Positions 34,701 through 43,983 of a stretch of 57,672 nt of DNA are shown one piece after another. A program made the position numbers and the translations under genes. This stretch comes from Planctomyces sp. SH-PL62 (lineage in GTDB: Bacteria > Planctomycetota > Planctomycetia > Planctomycetales > Planctomycetaceae), in the NCBI GenBank assembly GCA_945905295.1, contig CAMDPX010000012.1, forward strand, positions 1-57,672, read 5' to 3'. Numbering within the stretch: position 1 is the stretch's first letter; every line of letters begins with the position of its first letter. Under the pieces are notes generated by a model. That model ran no database searches, was not told where the DNA came from, and saw nothing but the letters and a program-made list of their open reading frames with translations.

Positions 34701-36431
34701 TCATTGCGGACGCGAGATGCGATGAGTTTGACCCATCAGAACCAAAAGACACACCACGGAGGCGATTCCGAGAAACCACCAGTTGCCGGGAATCAATTCG
34801 TAGTCGCGGAATCCCGGCAGCCGAATCACGGAGAGTGCCGCCGCCACCGGATTGATGAGCAACGCCTTCTCGACGGTGTTGTGGCCGAACGGCGCATCGC
34901 GTCCCAACCAGATCAGCAACGGTGTTCCGCACACGGCCAGCAACGCGGCGTAAGACGCGGCGGTGGCTGTCGCCGTGCGACGGAACAAACTGCCGACGGC
35001 CGCGCTCAGCAGCATCGCAAACCCGGCGGTCGCGAACAGGCAGATCACCACTCGTTCGACTTGCAGCCGCAGACCGGGTTCGATGTAGACCATCACCACG
35101 TAACCTGGCAGCGTCGCACACAAGACCAACAGCAAGGTCAGAATCACGCTCAGCAGTTTGCCCCACACGATGCGCGTGGGGGACAACGGAGTCATCTGCA
35201 ACAAGGGCCAACCGCCGCTCTCGCGTTCGGTGCTGAGCAAACCGGAGGCGAGGCTCGGCGTGATCAGCACCAGCAGCGCGACTTGCATCAGCACCAGGAT
35301 CGCGCCGATCGTGTCCACGCCCCAGTCGAGGGTGCCGGTCACGGTCGCATAGGTCAGCATCAGTGACAACACGGCGCAGACGGAGACAAGCCTCAGCAGC
35401 CAGTGCAGGCGGCCGAATCGGCGGCAGCGAAATTCTTTGACCATCACCGGATTCACGAACGGTCCAATGGCGCGTGACCGGCGTTGCGGATCGACGAGAA
35501 ACATCACTCGCCGCCACAACTGAATTCCGAAGCTCTGATCGTTGCTGATCAGGCCCGCCGCGCGAGCTTGATCGAAGATCGTGTGATTCAACCGGCTGAT
35601 TGTCCACAGCGAGAACACAGCCGACAGGATCAGTGAGACGACGGTGAATCGCCCCGGCACATCGCTGGTCGAGATCAAGCCCGAAGCTCCCAGATCACCG
35701 GCTCCCAGCAGCGACATCATGGCAGCGAACGGCGACACGCAGCGCAGCCAGTCGCTGAGGTCCGCCAAAGAGGTCTCGGTCCCTTGAAAGAACTGGTGCG
35801 GAGCGAGCAGCAACACGCTCGACAGCAACACCAGCCCGTAAGTCCAACGGACCGCCGCGTCGGTAGTCGTCGCGTAGGTGCTGACTAACAGACCCAGCGT
35901 CGCGAATTGCAGAGCGGTCAGCAGCAGCATTCCGTAAACGGCCAGCAAGTCGTGTGTCAGCGAGATACCGCCGAGCGCATAACACGCGGCGGCGGCCGGC
36001 AGGCTTAAGGAGAGCATCAGGCCGGCGAGCGACAGCACACTCAACAGCTTGCCCCAGAAGATTCGCCACGAGCCCAGCGGTGTGTTGAGCAGCAACGCCA
36101 GCGTGCCGGAGTTCCGCTCGCGAACGATGCTCGTCGCCGGGAAGACGGGCAACATCAACAGCAGTACCGACAACAAGCCGTAAGCAAACAACCGAAAGAC
36201 TTCCTGCGACCGCGTCCCCGACAGAGCCATGCGCGGCTCGGTCGGCCAGCGGAGGATCACCAACAGCGAGAACGACAGCGCGAGACCGCATTGCATCAAC
36301 AGCATCCGTCGTTGCCGAAGAGTTGTGATCAGCTCGCGTCGCGCGATGGGGCCAGCGACCAATTCGAGAATTGTCCGAAGTGGATGTTGCGACGCCGCGC
36401 TGTTTTGTAGTTCGTTCACTGGGCGACTCAA
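34701..36431 (-). CDS. ABC-2 type permease, two permease halves fused
   Basis: 576 residues with two ABC-2 style membrane blocks in tandem. The first (about 20-310) contains LPVFPATSIVRERNSGTLALLLNTPL; the second (about 330-570) contains TPSLASGLLSTERESGG and LSPTRIVWGKLLSV. Both carry the membrane-proximal ExxSG(T/G) motif of the family, suggesting an internal duplication that makes a full transmembrane dimer from one chain. It pairs with the ATPase upstream; the substrate is unknown. The proximity of large membrane and OmpA proteins suggests export or envelope work rather than uptake. Confidence 0.88.
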   Translation of the reverse strand: MSRPVNELQNSAASQHPLRTILELVAGPIARRELITTLRQRRMLLMQCGLALSFSLLVILRWPTEPRMALSGTRSQEVFRLFAYGLLSVLLLMLPVFPATSIVRERNSGTLALLLNTPLGSWRIFWGKLLSVLSLAGLMLSLSLPAAAACYALGGISLTHDLLAVYGMLLLTALQFATLGLLVSTYATTTDAAVRWTYGLVLLSSVLLLAPHQFFQGTETSLADLSDWLRCVSPFAAMMSLLGAGDLGASGLISTSDVPGRFTVVSLILSAVFSLWTISRLNHTIFDQARAAGLISNDQSFGIQLWRRVMFLVDPQRRSRAIGPFVNPVMVKEFRCRRFGRLHWLLRLVSVCAVLSLMLTYATVTGTLDWGVDTIGAILVLMQVALLVLITPSLASGLLSTERESGGWPLLQMTPLSPTRIVWGKLLSVILTLLLVLCATLPGYVVMVYIEPGLRLQVERVVICLFATAGFAMLLSAAVGSLFRRTATATAASYAALLAVCGTPLLIWLGRDAPFGHNTVEKALLINPVAAALSVIRLPGFRDYELIPGNWWFLGIASVVCLLVLMGQTHRISRPQ

Positions 36432-36514
36432 TCTTCGTTTGGGAAATCAGAATTCACCTTCCACCAGAACCATCGCTGGCTGCCTGCTGATCAAAACGTG
36501 AGTTTTAGACCGAT

Positions 36515-36643
36515 GATCCCCACGGATGGCATGGCGATACCACGGATAAAACAGGGCTTCTCGTTTTTCATCCGTGGTATTGCCATGCCATCCGTGGGGC
36601 TTTTAGGGCTCCCTGACAGTTCAATTGCGATCTGTGACACTAG
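36515..36643. repeat. 129-bp element (family F), copy 1, overlapping the ABC ATPase 3' end
   Basis: The palindromic part pairs GATCCCCACGGATGGCATGG (from 36515) with the sequence ending CCATCCGTGGGG near 36600. A conserved non-palindromic tail follows (TCAATTGCGATCTG, then CACTAG at 36643). The copy at 48935-49063 has the same length and tail. The tail supplies the final codons (SSVTDRN) and TGA stop of the ATPase gene. Confidence 0.85.
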
Positions 36644-37601
36644 ATTTTTCCGGCGGGCGTGTGAATGACATGAATGCCTCTTCGAGGTCGGTTTGCAATT
36701 CGCGGAACTGAGCCACACGCACGCCACCCCGCACCAGGGACGCGAGCAATTCGCTCAATTGATCTTCGGAAGCGGCGGTACGAAATCGGATGGCGGCCTC
36801 GGCGGCAGACTCCACGATTTCCGCTGCCGGTTCGATGGCCGGACGGATGATGCTGACCGCCGTCGCGATCTGTTCGGCGGACATCAATTGAGCTTCGATC
36901 GTGCGTTGCTGGCTGACCATGCGGCTGATCTCGGCCACCGTCCCGAAGGCGCGCAGCTTGCCGTGCGTCAGGATCGCGACGCGGTCACAGATGCGCGACA
37001 ACTCCGACAGAATATGACTCGTGACCAGCAGCGTCTTGCCGAGCTTCGCGAGCCGAATCAGCAGATCGCGCATCTCGACGCGGGCCTGCGGATCGAGGCC
37101 GTTCGCCGGTTCGTCGAGAATCAACACCTGCGGATCGTGTAACAGCGTGCGTGCCACGCCGACGCGCTGCTGCATGCCGTGACTCAGGCTCTCGACAAAC
37201 TTGTCGCGCATGTATGCGGTGCCGGTGGTCTCCAAGACCTCTTCGATGCGTGCCCTGCGTTTGCGGCGTGGGATGCCGAACGCGGCTCCGAAGAAGTCGA
37301 GGTACTCATGCACGCGCATGTTGTCATACGAGCCGAACCGATCCGGCATATAGCCGACGAGATTCTTGATGCTCCGCGCGTCGGTGGCACAGTCGGCATC
37401 GCCGATCCGCGCGGTGCCGCTGGTTGGACGAGCCAGGCCCACCATGATCTTGATGGCCGTCGTCTTGCCGGCTCCATTCGGTCCGATCAGACCGAGGATC
37501 TGACCGGCTGAAAGACTCAACGTCAGATCGTCGAGCGCGGTGAATTCGCCGTAACGCTTGGTGAGGTGTTCGATCACGAGGACCGGCTTTTCGGAATTCA
37601 C
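36621..37601 (-). CDS. ABC transporter ATP-binding protein
   Basis: 326 residues from a GTG with GAGGGG about 7 bases upstream. Walker A is GPNGAGKTT (40-48), the signature is LSHGMQQRVGVA, Walker B is VLILDEPANGLDP, and a switch His lies in LLVTSHILSE. The C-terminal 100 residues form the extra domain typical of ABC-2 exporters. It powers the fused permease downstream. Its last seven codons and stop lie within the family F element, so the original C-terminus was probably different. Confidence 0.95.
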   Translation of the reverse strand: MNSEKPVLVIEHLTKRYGEFTALDDLTLSLSAGQILGLIGPNGAGKTTAIKIMVGLARPTSGTARIGDADCATDARSIKNLVGYMPDRFGSYDNMRVHEYLDFFGAAFGIPRRKRRARIEEVLETTGTAYMRDKFVESLSHGMQQRVGVARTLLHDPQVLILDEPANGLDPQARVEMRDLLIRLAKLGKTLLVTSHILSELSRICDRVAILTHGKLRAFGTVAEISRMVSQQRTIEAQLMSAEQIATAVSIIRPAIEPAAEIVESAAEAAIRFRTAASEDQLSELLASLVRGGVRVAQFRELQTDLEEAFMSFTRPPEKSSVTDRN

Positions 37602-37615
37602 TTCAAATCCCCTCT

Positions 37616-37686
37616 GGCGAGCGGGGCGGCGTCAGCCCCCCGGTTGATTCGGCGCAGAACCGGGGGCTGACGCCGCCCCGCTCGCC
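37616..37686. repeat. Palindromic element (family A), intergenic copy
   Basis: GGCGAGCGGGGCGGCGTCAG... pairs with ...CTGACGCCGCCCCGCTCGCC over about 29 bp with a one-base bulge, around a 13-base loop. It exactly fills the gap between the large membrane protein stop (37691) and the ribosome site of the ATPase gene. Confidence 0.88.
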
Positions 37687-37690
37687 GGTT

Positions 37691-40276
37691 TCATTTTCCG
37701 GCGGCGATCGTCCTGACGTTCAGTTCCAAACTCAGTGACTCAATTTGCCAATAGCTCATGATGGAGTTTTCGGTCGCTTCCCGTTGCGTCAACTCCGGTC
37801 GGTCCGGGTCTCCGCCGGAGACTTGCAGCAGTAATCCGCCGTCTGCCGAAATGGTCAGCAGTTCGGGATCGGTGATCTCCAGCGACAGCGTGCCGACAGG
37901 ATCGGTCCAGGTTTTCAACGGCACAATGGTTTTGGTTTTCGATTGCAGGCCAGCCAGCGCGAGCTTCCCCACCGGGCCTTTGACCTGCACGGTGACTCGG
38001 CCACGTTCCACGGTGATCGGAAGCAGCACCGTGGGAATCTGAAACCGCAACCAAGTCTCGGCGGGTCGCGACTTCTCGATCCACTGGCGGCGAGAAGCAT
38101 CCCACCAGCCGGTCGGGGGCGCGTCATCGGGGCCATTCACTCCCAGATAAGGCAGGAAGGGAGATGCGATGCGCACCGCAGTCCCCGTTGCCGGACGTTG
38201 CAGTTTCAGAGGCACGGCCAGCAACGCCGATCCCAACGACCGCTGTTTCTCGCCGAAACGGAAACCGATGTCCCAAGGTTCGGTCCAGACAAAGACGTGC
38301 GGCACTTCCGGGAAATCGCGACGTTGCGGATTCGCCAAGAGCTGTTGCATCAATCGCCGCCGACGGCCTTGCTCGTCGCTTAACAATCCGGCTGCGAGGA
38401 ACTGTTCGTTCGCCAGGACGTTGTCCGCTTGCGCCGTGAACGTGCCGTCGTCTCGCAGTTCGACGCCGAATCGTCCGTCGTGAGTGGCCAACATCGCATC
38501 CGTGGGGCGGTACTCACCGGGCAGATGCAGTCGGCCGGTGAGTCCCTCCGGCCCGAAGGTCGCGCGAGCTTCCAATCGTTCGGGAAACTCGGCGGCGGTC
38601 AGGAACGTGGCGCTGCGAAGTCCCGCAGTCTCCGGCAAGTGCTCCCACCGCCAGGCGTCGTGATCGGTCCACACCATGCGGCGCGTGGTGACTTCCAGGC
38701 CGGATGTCTCCGGCCACAGCCAACCCCCTTGCTGAGCGCTGAGCGTGGCGGTCCCCGCGTCCGAAGAAAACAAACCGATCACTCCGGAGATGCGAACGTC
38801 GTCGGTTCCTGGAATCGCCTGCACAAACTGCAAATGGGCGACGGTGGGAGGGACCGCGTTTCTCTGCTGCCGACCGAGCAACACCAAGATCACGCTGATG
38901 CCCAGCGCGAGCCCCGGACCGATGGCTCCCAGCAACTCCAGCCGATTCTGACGCCGCAGCCAAGTCCCCAAGCCCATCAACAGCGCACTGAATCCGAGCA
39001 ACAGCCCAAGGATCATCGTGCGTGACGGAATCGCATAGCCGACATATTCCTGAGTCAGCGGTTCCAGGACGGTGTCGGGCAACAAACGTGGCGATCGACT
39101 CCCGAAAAACTCCAGAGCCAAATTCGACATCGGTTCCAAGGTCGCGAACCGAGTCGGCTCGTGAAGGTCGGATGGGAAGCTCGTCTCTGTCTGTGAAGGA
39201 AACTGCCGAGGGTTTCGGACCGGGACAGTGTCGGCGGCCGTGCGGAGTCGCATCCAACCGCGCGAGCCCAAGGTGGTCACGAGCAAACGGCCCTCACCGC
39301 AGTTCTTCCAGAAGGCGGCCGGCCAACCATCAACCGTGTATGCGACCTCCACGTCCGAAACCGCGACCCGCACGAAGTCGACCGGCTGCTCGTAATCTTG
39401 CGTCGAAACAACTTTCTCGCCGAATCGTGGGGCTCCGATACGGACCGTCGTCAGTCCCACGCGATCGACGACTTCACCAACGAATTCATCTCCCAACAAA
39501 AGTTGCAGCACGCGCGGATCGGTTTGATCCAGCATGACCCACAAGCGACCGCCGCCGAACAACCAGCGGCGCATCGCCGCCAGTCCGGCGCTATCGTTGA
39601 TGATGCGGCTGTCGGCCAGAACGATTTGGTCAAGCGTCTGCAAACATTCTTCCCGCGCCGGCAGGAATTGGTCGAGCAGGTTGGTCAACCGCCGCGTGCG
39701 CTGAGCGGCTAATCGCGCGGTGATGACGAGGTCCGCGTTCGCTTCATAATTCTCATCAGGAAACAACGTGCCCGGCGGCGGGGGGTTGTCGGGAGCCTCG
39801 ATGATCCCGGTCATGACCTCTTCGTCCGTCACTCGCAAGATGCCGTCAAATTGGAGCGCCCCGCTATCACTGCGCAGCAACACTTCCCGCTCCTGGCGAG
39901 CATCCATCACGAGCGTGCGGATGTTGACGCTGAGCTTGGCTCCTGTCTGCGACAATCGGAGAGGTTGCCAAGTCTGCAACTGAGATTTGGGAAGCATCCA
40001 AATCCGCCGGCCGTATTGCAGTGTCGGCTCGTTCTCAAAAAACGTGGAAACCAACAACTCCACCGGCGCATCGGTCGGATTCAGCAAATCCAGATTCACC
40101 TGGCCCCACATCTCGGACCGGTAGACGCCGATTCCGCCTGGTGCCACATGGACGATCGAACGGCCGATGCCGCTGGGGATCTCTTCCGCCGGCGCGAGGG
40201 ACGCCAACAGCAGACCGCTGGCGGTGACCAGCGCGCAGAGTTTTCCAAAACGCCACAGACCGCGACAGCACATCAT
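37691..40276 (-). CDS. Large secreted/membrane protein of the ABC module
   Basis: 861 residues, not assigned to a named family. Signal peptide near residues 12-30 (LCALVTASGLLLASLAPAEE). An extracytoplasmic beta-rich part follows, with a segment resembling a glutamine-amidotransferase-like or VWA-associated fold (ADSRIINDSAGLAAMRRWLFGGGRLWVML). Two adjacent membrane helices (MILGLLLGFSALLMGLGTWL and LGAIGPGLALGISVILVLLG) precede another beta-rich region. The layout resembles gliding-motility-type auxiliary proteins that accompany ABC-2 transporters, but that is only an analogy. It is upstream of the ATPase gene with one palindrome between. Confidence 0.75.
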   Translation of the reverse strand: MMCCRGLWRFGKLCALVTASGLLLASLAPAEEIPSGIGRSIVHVAPGGIGVYRSEMWGQVNLDLLNPTDAPVELLVSTFFENEPTLQYGRRIWMLPKSQLQTWQPLRLSQTGAKLSVNIRTLVMDARQEREVLLRSDSGALQFDGILRVTDEEVMTGIIEAPDNPPPPGTLFPDENYEANADLVITARLAAQRTRRLTNLLDQFLPAREECLQTLDQIVLADSRIINDSAGLAAMRRWLFGGGRLWVMLDQTDPRVLQLLLGDEFVGEVVDRVGLTTVRIGAPRFGEKVVSTQDYEQPVDFVRVAVSDVEVAYTVDGWPAAFWKNCGEGRLLVTTLGSRGWMRLRTAADTVPVRNPRQFPSQTETSFPSDLHEPTRFATLEPMSNLALEFFGSRSPRLLPDTVLEPLTQEYVGYAIPSRTMILGLLLGFSALLMGLGTWLRRQNRLELLGAIGPGLALGISVILVLLGRQQRNAVPPTVAHLQFVQAIPGTDDVRISGVIGLFSSDAGTATLSAQQGGWLWPETSGLEVTTRRMVWTDHDAWRWEHLPETAGLRSATFLTAAEFPERLEARATFGPEGLTGRLHLPGEYRPTDAMLATHDGRFGVELRDDGTFTAQADNVLANEQFLAAGLLSDEQGRRRRLMQQLLANPQRRDFPEVPHVFVWTEPWDIGFRFGEKQRSLGSALLAVPLKLQRPATGTAVRIASPFLPYLGVNGPDDAPPTGWWDASRRQWIEKSRPAETWLRFQIPTVLLPITVERGRVTVQVKGPVGKLALAGLQSKTKTIVPLKTWTDPVGTLSLEITDPELLTISADGGLLLQVSGGDPDRPELTQREATENSIMSYWQIESLSLELNVRTIAAGK

Positions 40277-40352
40277 GGCACGACCATTGACTGTGGAAGA
40301 GGATTCGTCGGAACCTCAAATCCGTGTCGGCCAATGTAGCGTGAATGCAGAC

Positions 40353-40410
40353 CAGCCCGAAGCGCGAGCGAGGGTTGATCGTAAAGATCCCTCGTTCGCG
40401 TTTCGGGCTG
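40353..40410. repeat. Palindromic element (family J)
   Basis: CAGCCCGAAGCGCGAGCGAG plus GGT (40353-40375) pairs with 40388-40410 with three mismatches. It lies between the OmpA lipoprotein gene and the 861-residue membrane protein. Confidence 0.75.
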
Positions 40411-40443
40411 TTGTCGTCGCCGCACTCGCAGTGGGCGGGCGGC

Positions 40444-40467
40444 CCGCGTTCTGGCGAACGCGGCTAC
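40444..40467. repeat. Family K half-element
   Basis: CCGCGTTCTGGCGAACGCGG plus CTAC is the reverse complement of the sequence at 53382-53405. It is itself a small hairpin (CCGCGTTC/GAACGCGG) just after the OmpA gene stop. Confidence 0.7.
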
Positions 40468-40477
40468 CGTAAGAAAC

Positions 40478-41287
40478 TCAACTCCGCGGCTGCTCCCAAG
40501 CGGCGACGTCTTTCGCATCCGGGGCGAGGATGTAGATTTCCACGCGGCGATTTTTCGCTTTGGCTTTCGGGTCTTTGCTGTCGGTGACTGACTCGTACAT
40601 AGCAGCTCCGGCGGCACGCATCCGTCGCTCGTCCACTTTGTTCTTCTTGAGCGCGAGCAACACGGAGTTCGCGCGGTTGGTGGAAAGGTGCCAGTTGGTG
40701 GGATGCTTGGCTTTGGTCGAAGCCTTCACGATGGGACGGTCGTCGGTATGGCCGACGATTTGAATGCGGAGCTGCTTGGTCGCTCCGTCGTTGAGAATGT
40801 TGGACACGGCACGCAGAGCGGCATCCGCTTGCGGCCGAATCTCGTCGCTGCCGGATTCAAACAGCAGGTCGGAGTCCAACTTGGCGACACCGGTGTTTCT
40901 GTCGAATTCGATGCCGGGAAAGTCGCGAGTCAATCTCTCTAAGCGGGCATTGGCATCGTCCGAAAGTGGACTGGACCGCCCCGTATTCTTGAATCGCTCC
41001 GCCAATTGCGAGCGTTCGTCGTTCAGATTCTTGATCCGCTCGTTAGCAACGTTGAGGTTGCCTTTGAGCTGATCGTTCTGCTGTTGCAGTTGCCCCAGCG
41101 TGCGACGGTACTGGTCGGTCTCCTGCGCCATCGAGCGGTTTTGGCCCCAGAGCTGTTGTGCTCGGTATTGGCTCTGGCGGTGTGTGGTTCGCGGCACAAA
41201 GCCGCCGTTCATGCAGCCGGTCAACGGCGCGGTGAGCAGTCCGAACAGGCAGCAAACGACCCATCGGTTCCGAAGAAAATGCGACAT
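40478..41287 (-). CDS. OmpA-family peptidoglycan-binding lipoprotein
   Basis: 269 residues from the ATG at 41287; a GGAG lies about 9 bases upstream. A lipoprotein signal ends in the lipobox LTGC (Cys 25). A coiled-coil segment follows (about 45-105, YRRTLGQLQQQNDQLKGNLN). The OmpA C-terminal domain is about 130-260: DLLFESGSDEI, IQIVGHTDDRP, LSTNRANSVLLAL and NRRVEIYI, including the Asp and Arg that bind diaminopimelate. It probably anchors the outer membrane to cell wall. First gene of the minus-strand ABC cluster, divergent from the HTH gene. Confidence 0.92.
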   Translation of the reverse strand: MSHFLRNRWVVCCLFGLLTAPLTGCMNGGFVPRTTHRQSQYRAQQLWGQNRSMAQETDQYRRTLGQLQQQNDQLKGNLNVANERIKNLNDERSQLAERFKNTGRSSPLSDDANARLERLTRDFPGIEFDRNTGVAKLDSDLLFESGSDEIRPQADAALRAVSNILNDGATKQLRIQIVGHTDDRPIVKASTKAKHPTNWHLSTNRANSVLLALKKNKVDERRMRAAGAAMYESVTDSKDPKAKAKNRRVEIYILAPDAKDVAAWEQPRS

Positions 41288-41775
41288 GGGATAGGACTCC
41301 GTTCGAGGCGGCAAAGCCACGGCGAGTCACGACGTCGTGTCGGGCGGGACCGACGCGCGGCGACGAACCAGTGCTTTGCGCAAAGAAGACTGTCGGAGAA
41401 GATGGAAGGAGGGGAAATCGAAGGGGCGAGTTGAGGCAGGGTCCGCTTCAGGCCGAGAACTGCGAGTGGGAAGGACTCCCGAAGGAAGGGGCGATGCCCT
41501 CGGCCGAACGAAGCGGGCGGGGTTGTAGTCGCATCTGAAAAACGTGCCAAGTCGAATCTGAGGATTTTTCCGGCGTGTTGCTCGTTGTCATCGAACCTGT
41601 GAGGCGGCTGTTTGTGATGCGAGCTGACGAAACTTCTTGCTCATGCCGTTCCGGCCTTTAGAATCTGATACCACGTTCCCACAACCGCCTTTCCGAGCAT
41701 GGTTTGCAAGGCCCGGTTGTGCCGGTGGCGACAGTCAAGACAATGCAGCGGACCGAAAATAGGAGTCGGTGAGTC
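41288..41775. other. Divergent intergenic region
   Basis: 488 bases between two divergent genes. It must contain both promoters. I found no convincing gene, hairpin or sigma motif apart from the AGGAG ribosome site at 41761-41765. Confidence 0.4.
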
Positions 41776-43734
41776 ATGGCCTCCAAGCGATATCTCAACA
41801 TTGACGAAGCCGCGGACAAACTCGGAATGAGCAAAGAGGCGCTGAATCGTCTCCGCACGAAGGGAGAGGTTCGCGGCTTTGCCGATCGCGGAACGTTCAA
41901 GTTCAAGGAAGACGACATTGACGAACTCGGTCGCCGGTTGCAGACATCGTCTGATCCCGAAGTGCAGATGATCGGCGAAGACGACGGCTCGGTGCTGGAT
42001 GACGAACCCACGGCGGATGGATCAGGCTTGGGGAGCGCACCGTCGGTCATTCGCCAACTGAGTGGCGACGCGCCGAGCATCGATCCCGACAGCGGCGACG
42101 CGGCCGGCAGTATCTTTGATGATTACGGAGCGGGAGGCGCGTCCGACAGCGACGTGCGGTTGGTGATGGACGACCGCTTGGATGCCGGTCACGACAGCGG
42201 TCCCGACGTCATGCTGCAATTTCAAGAGTCCGACAGCGACGTCCGATTGTCCTCGGACAGCGGCCGGATCAACCTGAATGATTCGGACAGCGACGTGCGA
42301 TTGGCGTCGGATGAGCCGACCGCGGCACCGGATAGCGTTCTGAAATTGGGACTGAATGATTCCGACAGCGACGTGCGCTTGGACGACGGAAGTAGCACGC
42401 GGTTCGCCAGGCCCGACAGCGATAGCGATGTCATGCTCGCACCGGATCCCTCGGATTCCGGCAAGCTCACGCCGAAACCCGATAGCGACAGCGACGTCAT
42501 GCTCGTCAGCGAAGAGCCGGATTCGGACAGCGATGTGCATCTGGCGGGTGAGGACTCCGGCCTGCCGCTCGGTCTGCAGAGCGACAGCGACGTGCAATTG
42601 ATCGGTGCCGATTCCGATAGCGACGTGCGGTTGCTGGACGACTCGCGGATGTCCGGTCCGAAGTCGAAGATCAAGAAGGACAGCGACAGCGACGTGGCGG
42701 TGCTGCCCGACAGCGGCGTGACCCTGGCGGATGGCAGAAACGTTGGTCCGAAGAGCGGCATTCGTGGCGGGGGATCGTCGGTGTTGATGGACGACAGCGA
42801 CATTGCGCTCGACGGAGGCAGTGGCATCTCGCTGACCAGCCAAAGCGGCATCAATCTGGTTGGCCCGCAAAGCGGTATCTCGCTGGATAATGTCTCCGAC
42901 AGCGGCGTGTCGCTGGAGAAGCGAAGACAAGACGACGACGACAGCGGTCTCTCGTTGTTCGCGGACGAGGAAGAGGGAGGCATCACGCTGGCGGGCGACA
43001 GCGGCATCGCTCTGCAAATGGACGACGACAGCGGCATTGCTCTGTCCGGCGATGATGACGAGGACGCGGGGATCACGCTGGCCGAGACCGGCACCGACAG
43101 CGGCATCTCGCTGAAGGATGACGACGGCGACTTACGGCTCACCGAAACCATGCCGGCCATGAAGATCCCCAAAGGGAGCAAAGGCAAAAAGAAGTCGGCC
43201 GATGAAGAGGACGGCATGGGTGACACGATGCTCGAAGTGCCGTCACTCGAAATGGAAGATGAGCCGGAGGCGGCCGAGAGCGATTTCGAGATCGGCACGC
43301 CGGACGGCGGCAGCACCGGCGATACCAGCGTGCTGCTCTTCGACGACGAGGATGAGACCGACGACGGCGGAGCCGCAATGGTCAAGAAGAAGGCCGAAGA
43401 AGTTGAAGACGAGGATGCCTTTGAATTCAGCGAAGGCGAAGAAGAAGTGGCCGAGAGCGAAGACGTCTTCGCCGGCGACGAAGCCTTTGAAGAGGACAGC
43501 GAATTCGGCGAAAGCGAAGCCGAGCTGGAAACCTCGTCTGCGAAAGCGTCTGTCGGCGTCGCGGTCGAGTATCCGTGGGGCGGCGGCTTGATCTCGATGC
43601 TGGCCGTTTCATCGGTCGTCATGCTGTTGTGCGGCATGGCCTCCATCGACCTCGTCCGCAGCATGTGGGGCCATCAAGGCTACAGCGCCGCCAACGGCTG
43701 GCTCATCGAAACGCTCGGCGGACTGTTTAAGTAA
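41776..43734 (+). CDS. HTH-domain protein with long acidic SDSDV repeats and C-terminal membrane anchor
   Basis: 652 residues. The N-terminus (about 5-55) is a MerR/excisionase-like helix-turn-helix: YLNIDEAADKLGMSKEALNR, then a wing GTFKFKEDDIDEL. The long middle consists of roughly ten SDSDVRL/SDSDVML repeats, then about twelve SGISL/SGIAL repeats, and a very acidic stretch (about 460-590). One or two apolar segments near the end (GGGLISMLAVSSVVMLLCGM) form a membrane anchor. Domain order suggests a DNA-binding head on a flexible, highly charged tether to the membrane, but the HTH may instead bind protein. AGGAG lies 10 bases before the ATG. Confidence 0.85.
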   Translation: MASKRYLNIDEAADKLGMSKEALNRLRTKGEVRGFADRGTFKFKEDDIDELGRRLQTSSDPEVQMIGEDDGSVLDDEPTADGSGLGSAPSVIRQLSGDAPSIDPDSGDAAGSIFDDYGAGGASDSDVRLVMDDRLDAGHDSGPDVMLQFQESDSDVRLSSDSGRINLNDSDSDVRLASDEPTAAPDSVLKLGLNDSDSDVRLDDGSSTRFARPDSDSDVMLAPDPSDSGKLTPKPDSDSDVMLVSEEPDSDSDVHLAGEDSGLPLGLQSDSDVQLIGADSDSDVRLLDDSRMSGPKSKIKKDSDSDVAVLPDSGVTLADGRNVGPKSGIRGGGSSVLMDDSDIALDGGSGISLTSQSGINLVGPQSGISLDNVSDSGVSLEKRRQDDDDSGLSLFADEEEGGITLAGDSGIALQMDDDSGIALSGDDDEDAGITLAETGTDSGISLKDDDGDLRLTETMPAMKIPKGSKGKKKSADEEDGMGDTMLEVPSLEMEDEPEAAESDFEIGTPDGGSTGDTSVLLFDDEDETDDGGAAMVKKKAEEVEDEDAFEFSEGEEEVAESEDVFAGDEAFEEDSEFGESEAELETSSAKASVGVAVEYPWGGGLISMLAVSSVVMLLCGMASIDLVRSMWGHQGYSAANGWLIETLGGLFK

Positions 43735-43983
43735 TTCTGCTGGCACTCACGAACTCCAAGTGCGGCCACCGTCGGCTTCGCCCCACGGGGCGTGAAATCC
43801 CGTGAGCCGCTGATGTCGCTGGCCAGTCATCAGCCCGCCGGGACGGGCTCGACGGCGGCGATCAACTACGGCATTCGGCATTGGCAGGTTGGCGATTGCG
43901 CGGCACACTGCTCGCAAGCTCGTCGGTCAAGGTGCGAGCACGATGCTCTCACCGGTTCAGATTTCTCTCTGCGAAAGGCGTCG
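43735..43983. other. Spacer before the PQQ-type gene
   Basis: The downstream frame is open back to 43792, but that portion has no ribosome site and odd composition. I regard it as non-coding leader. Confidence 0.4.

Noticed and set aside
42222-43664. 480-codon Ser-rich antisense frame
   Set aside because: It is the reverse of the SDSDV/SGISL repeats and has no independent support.
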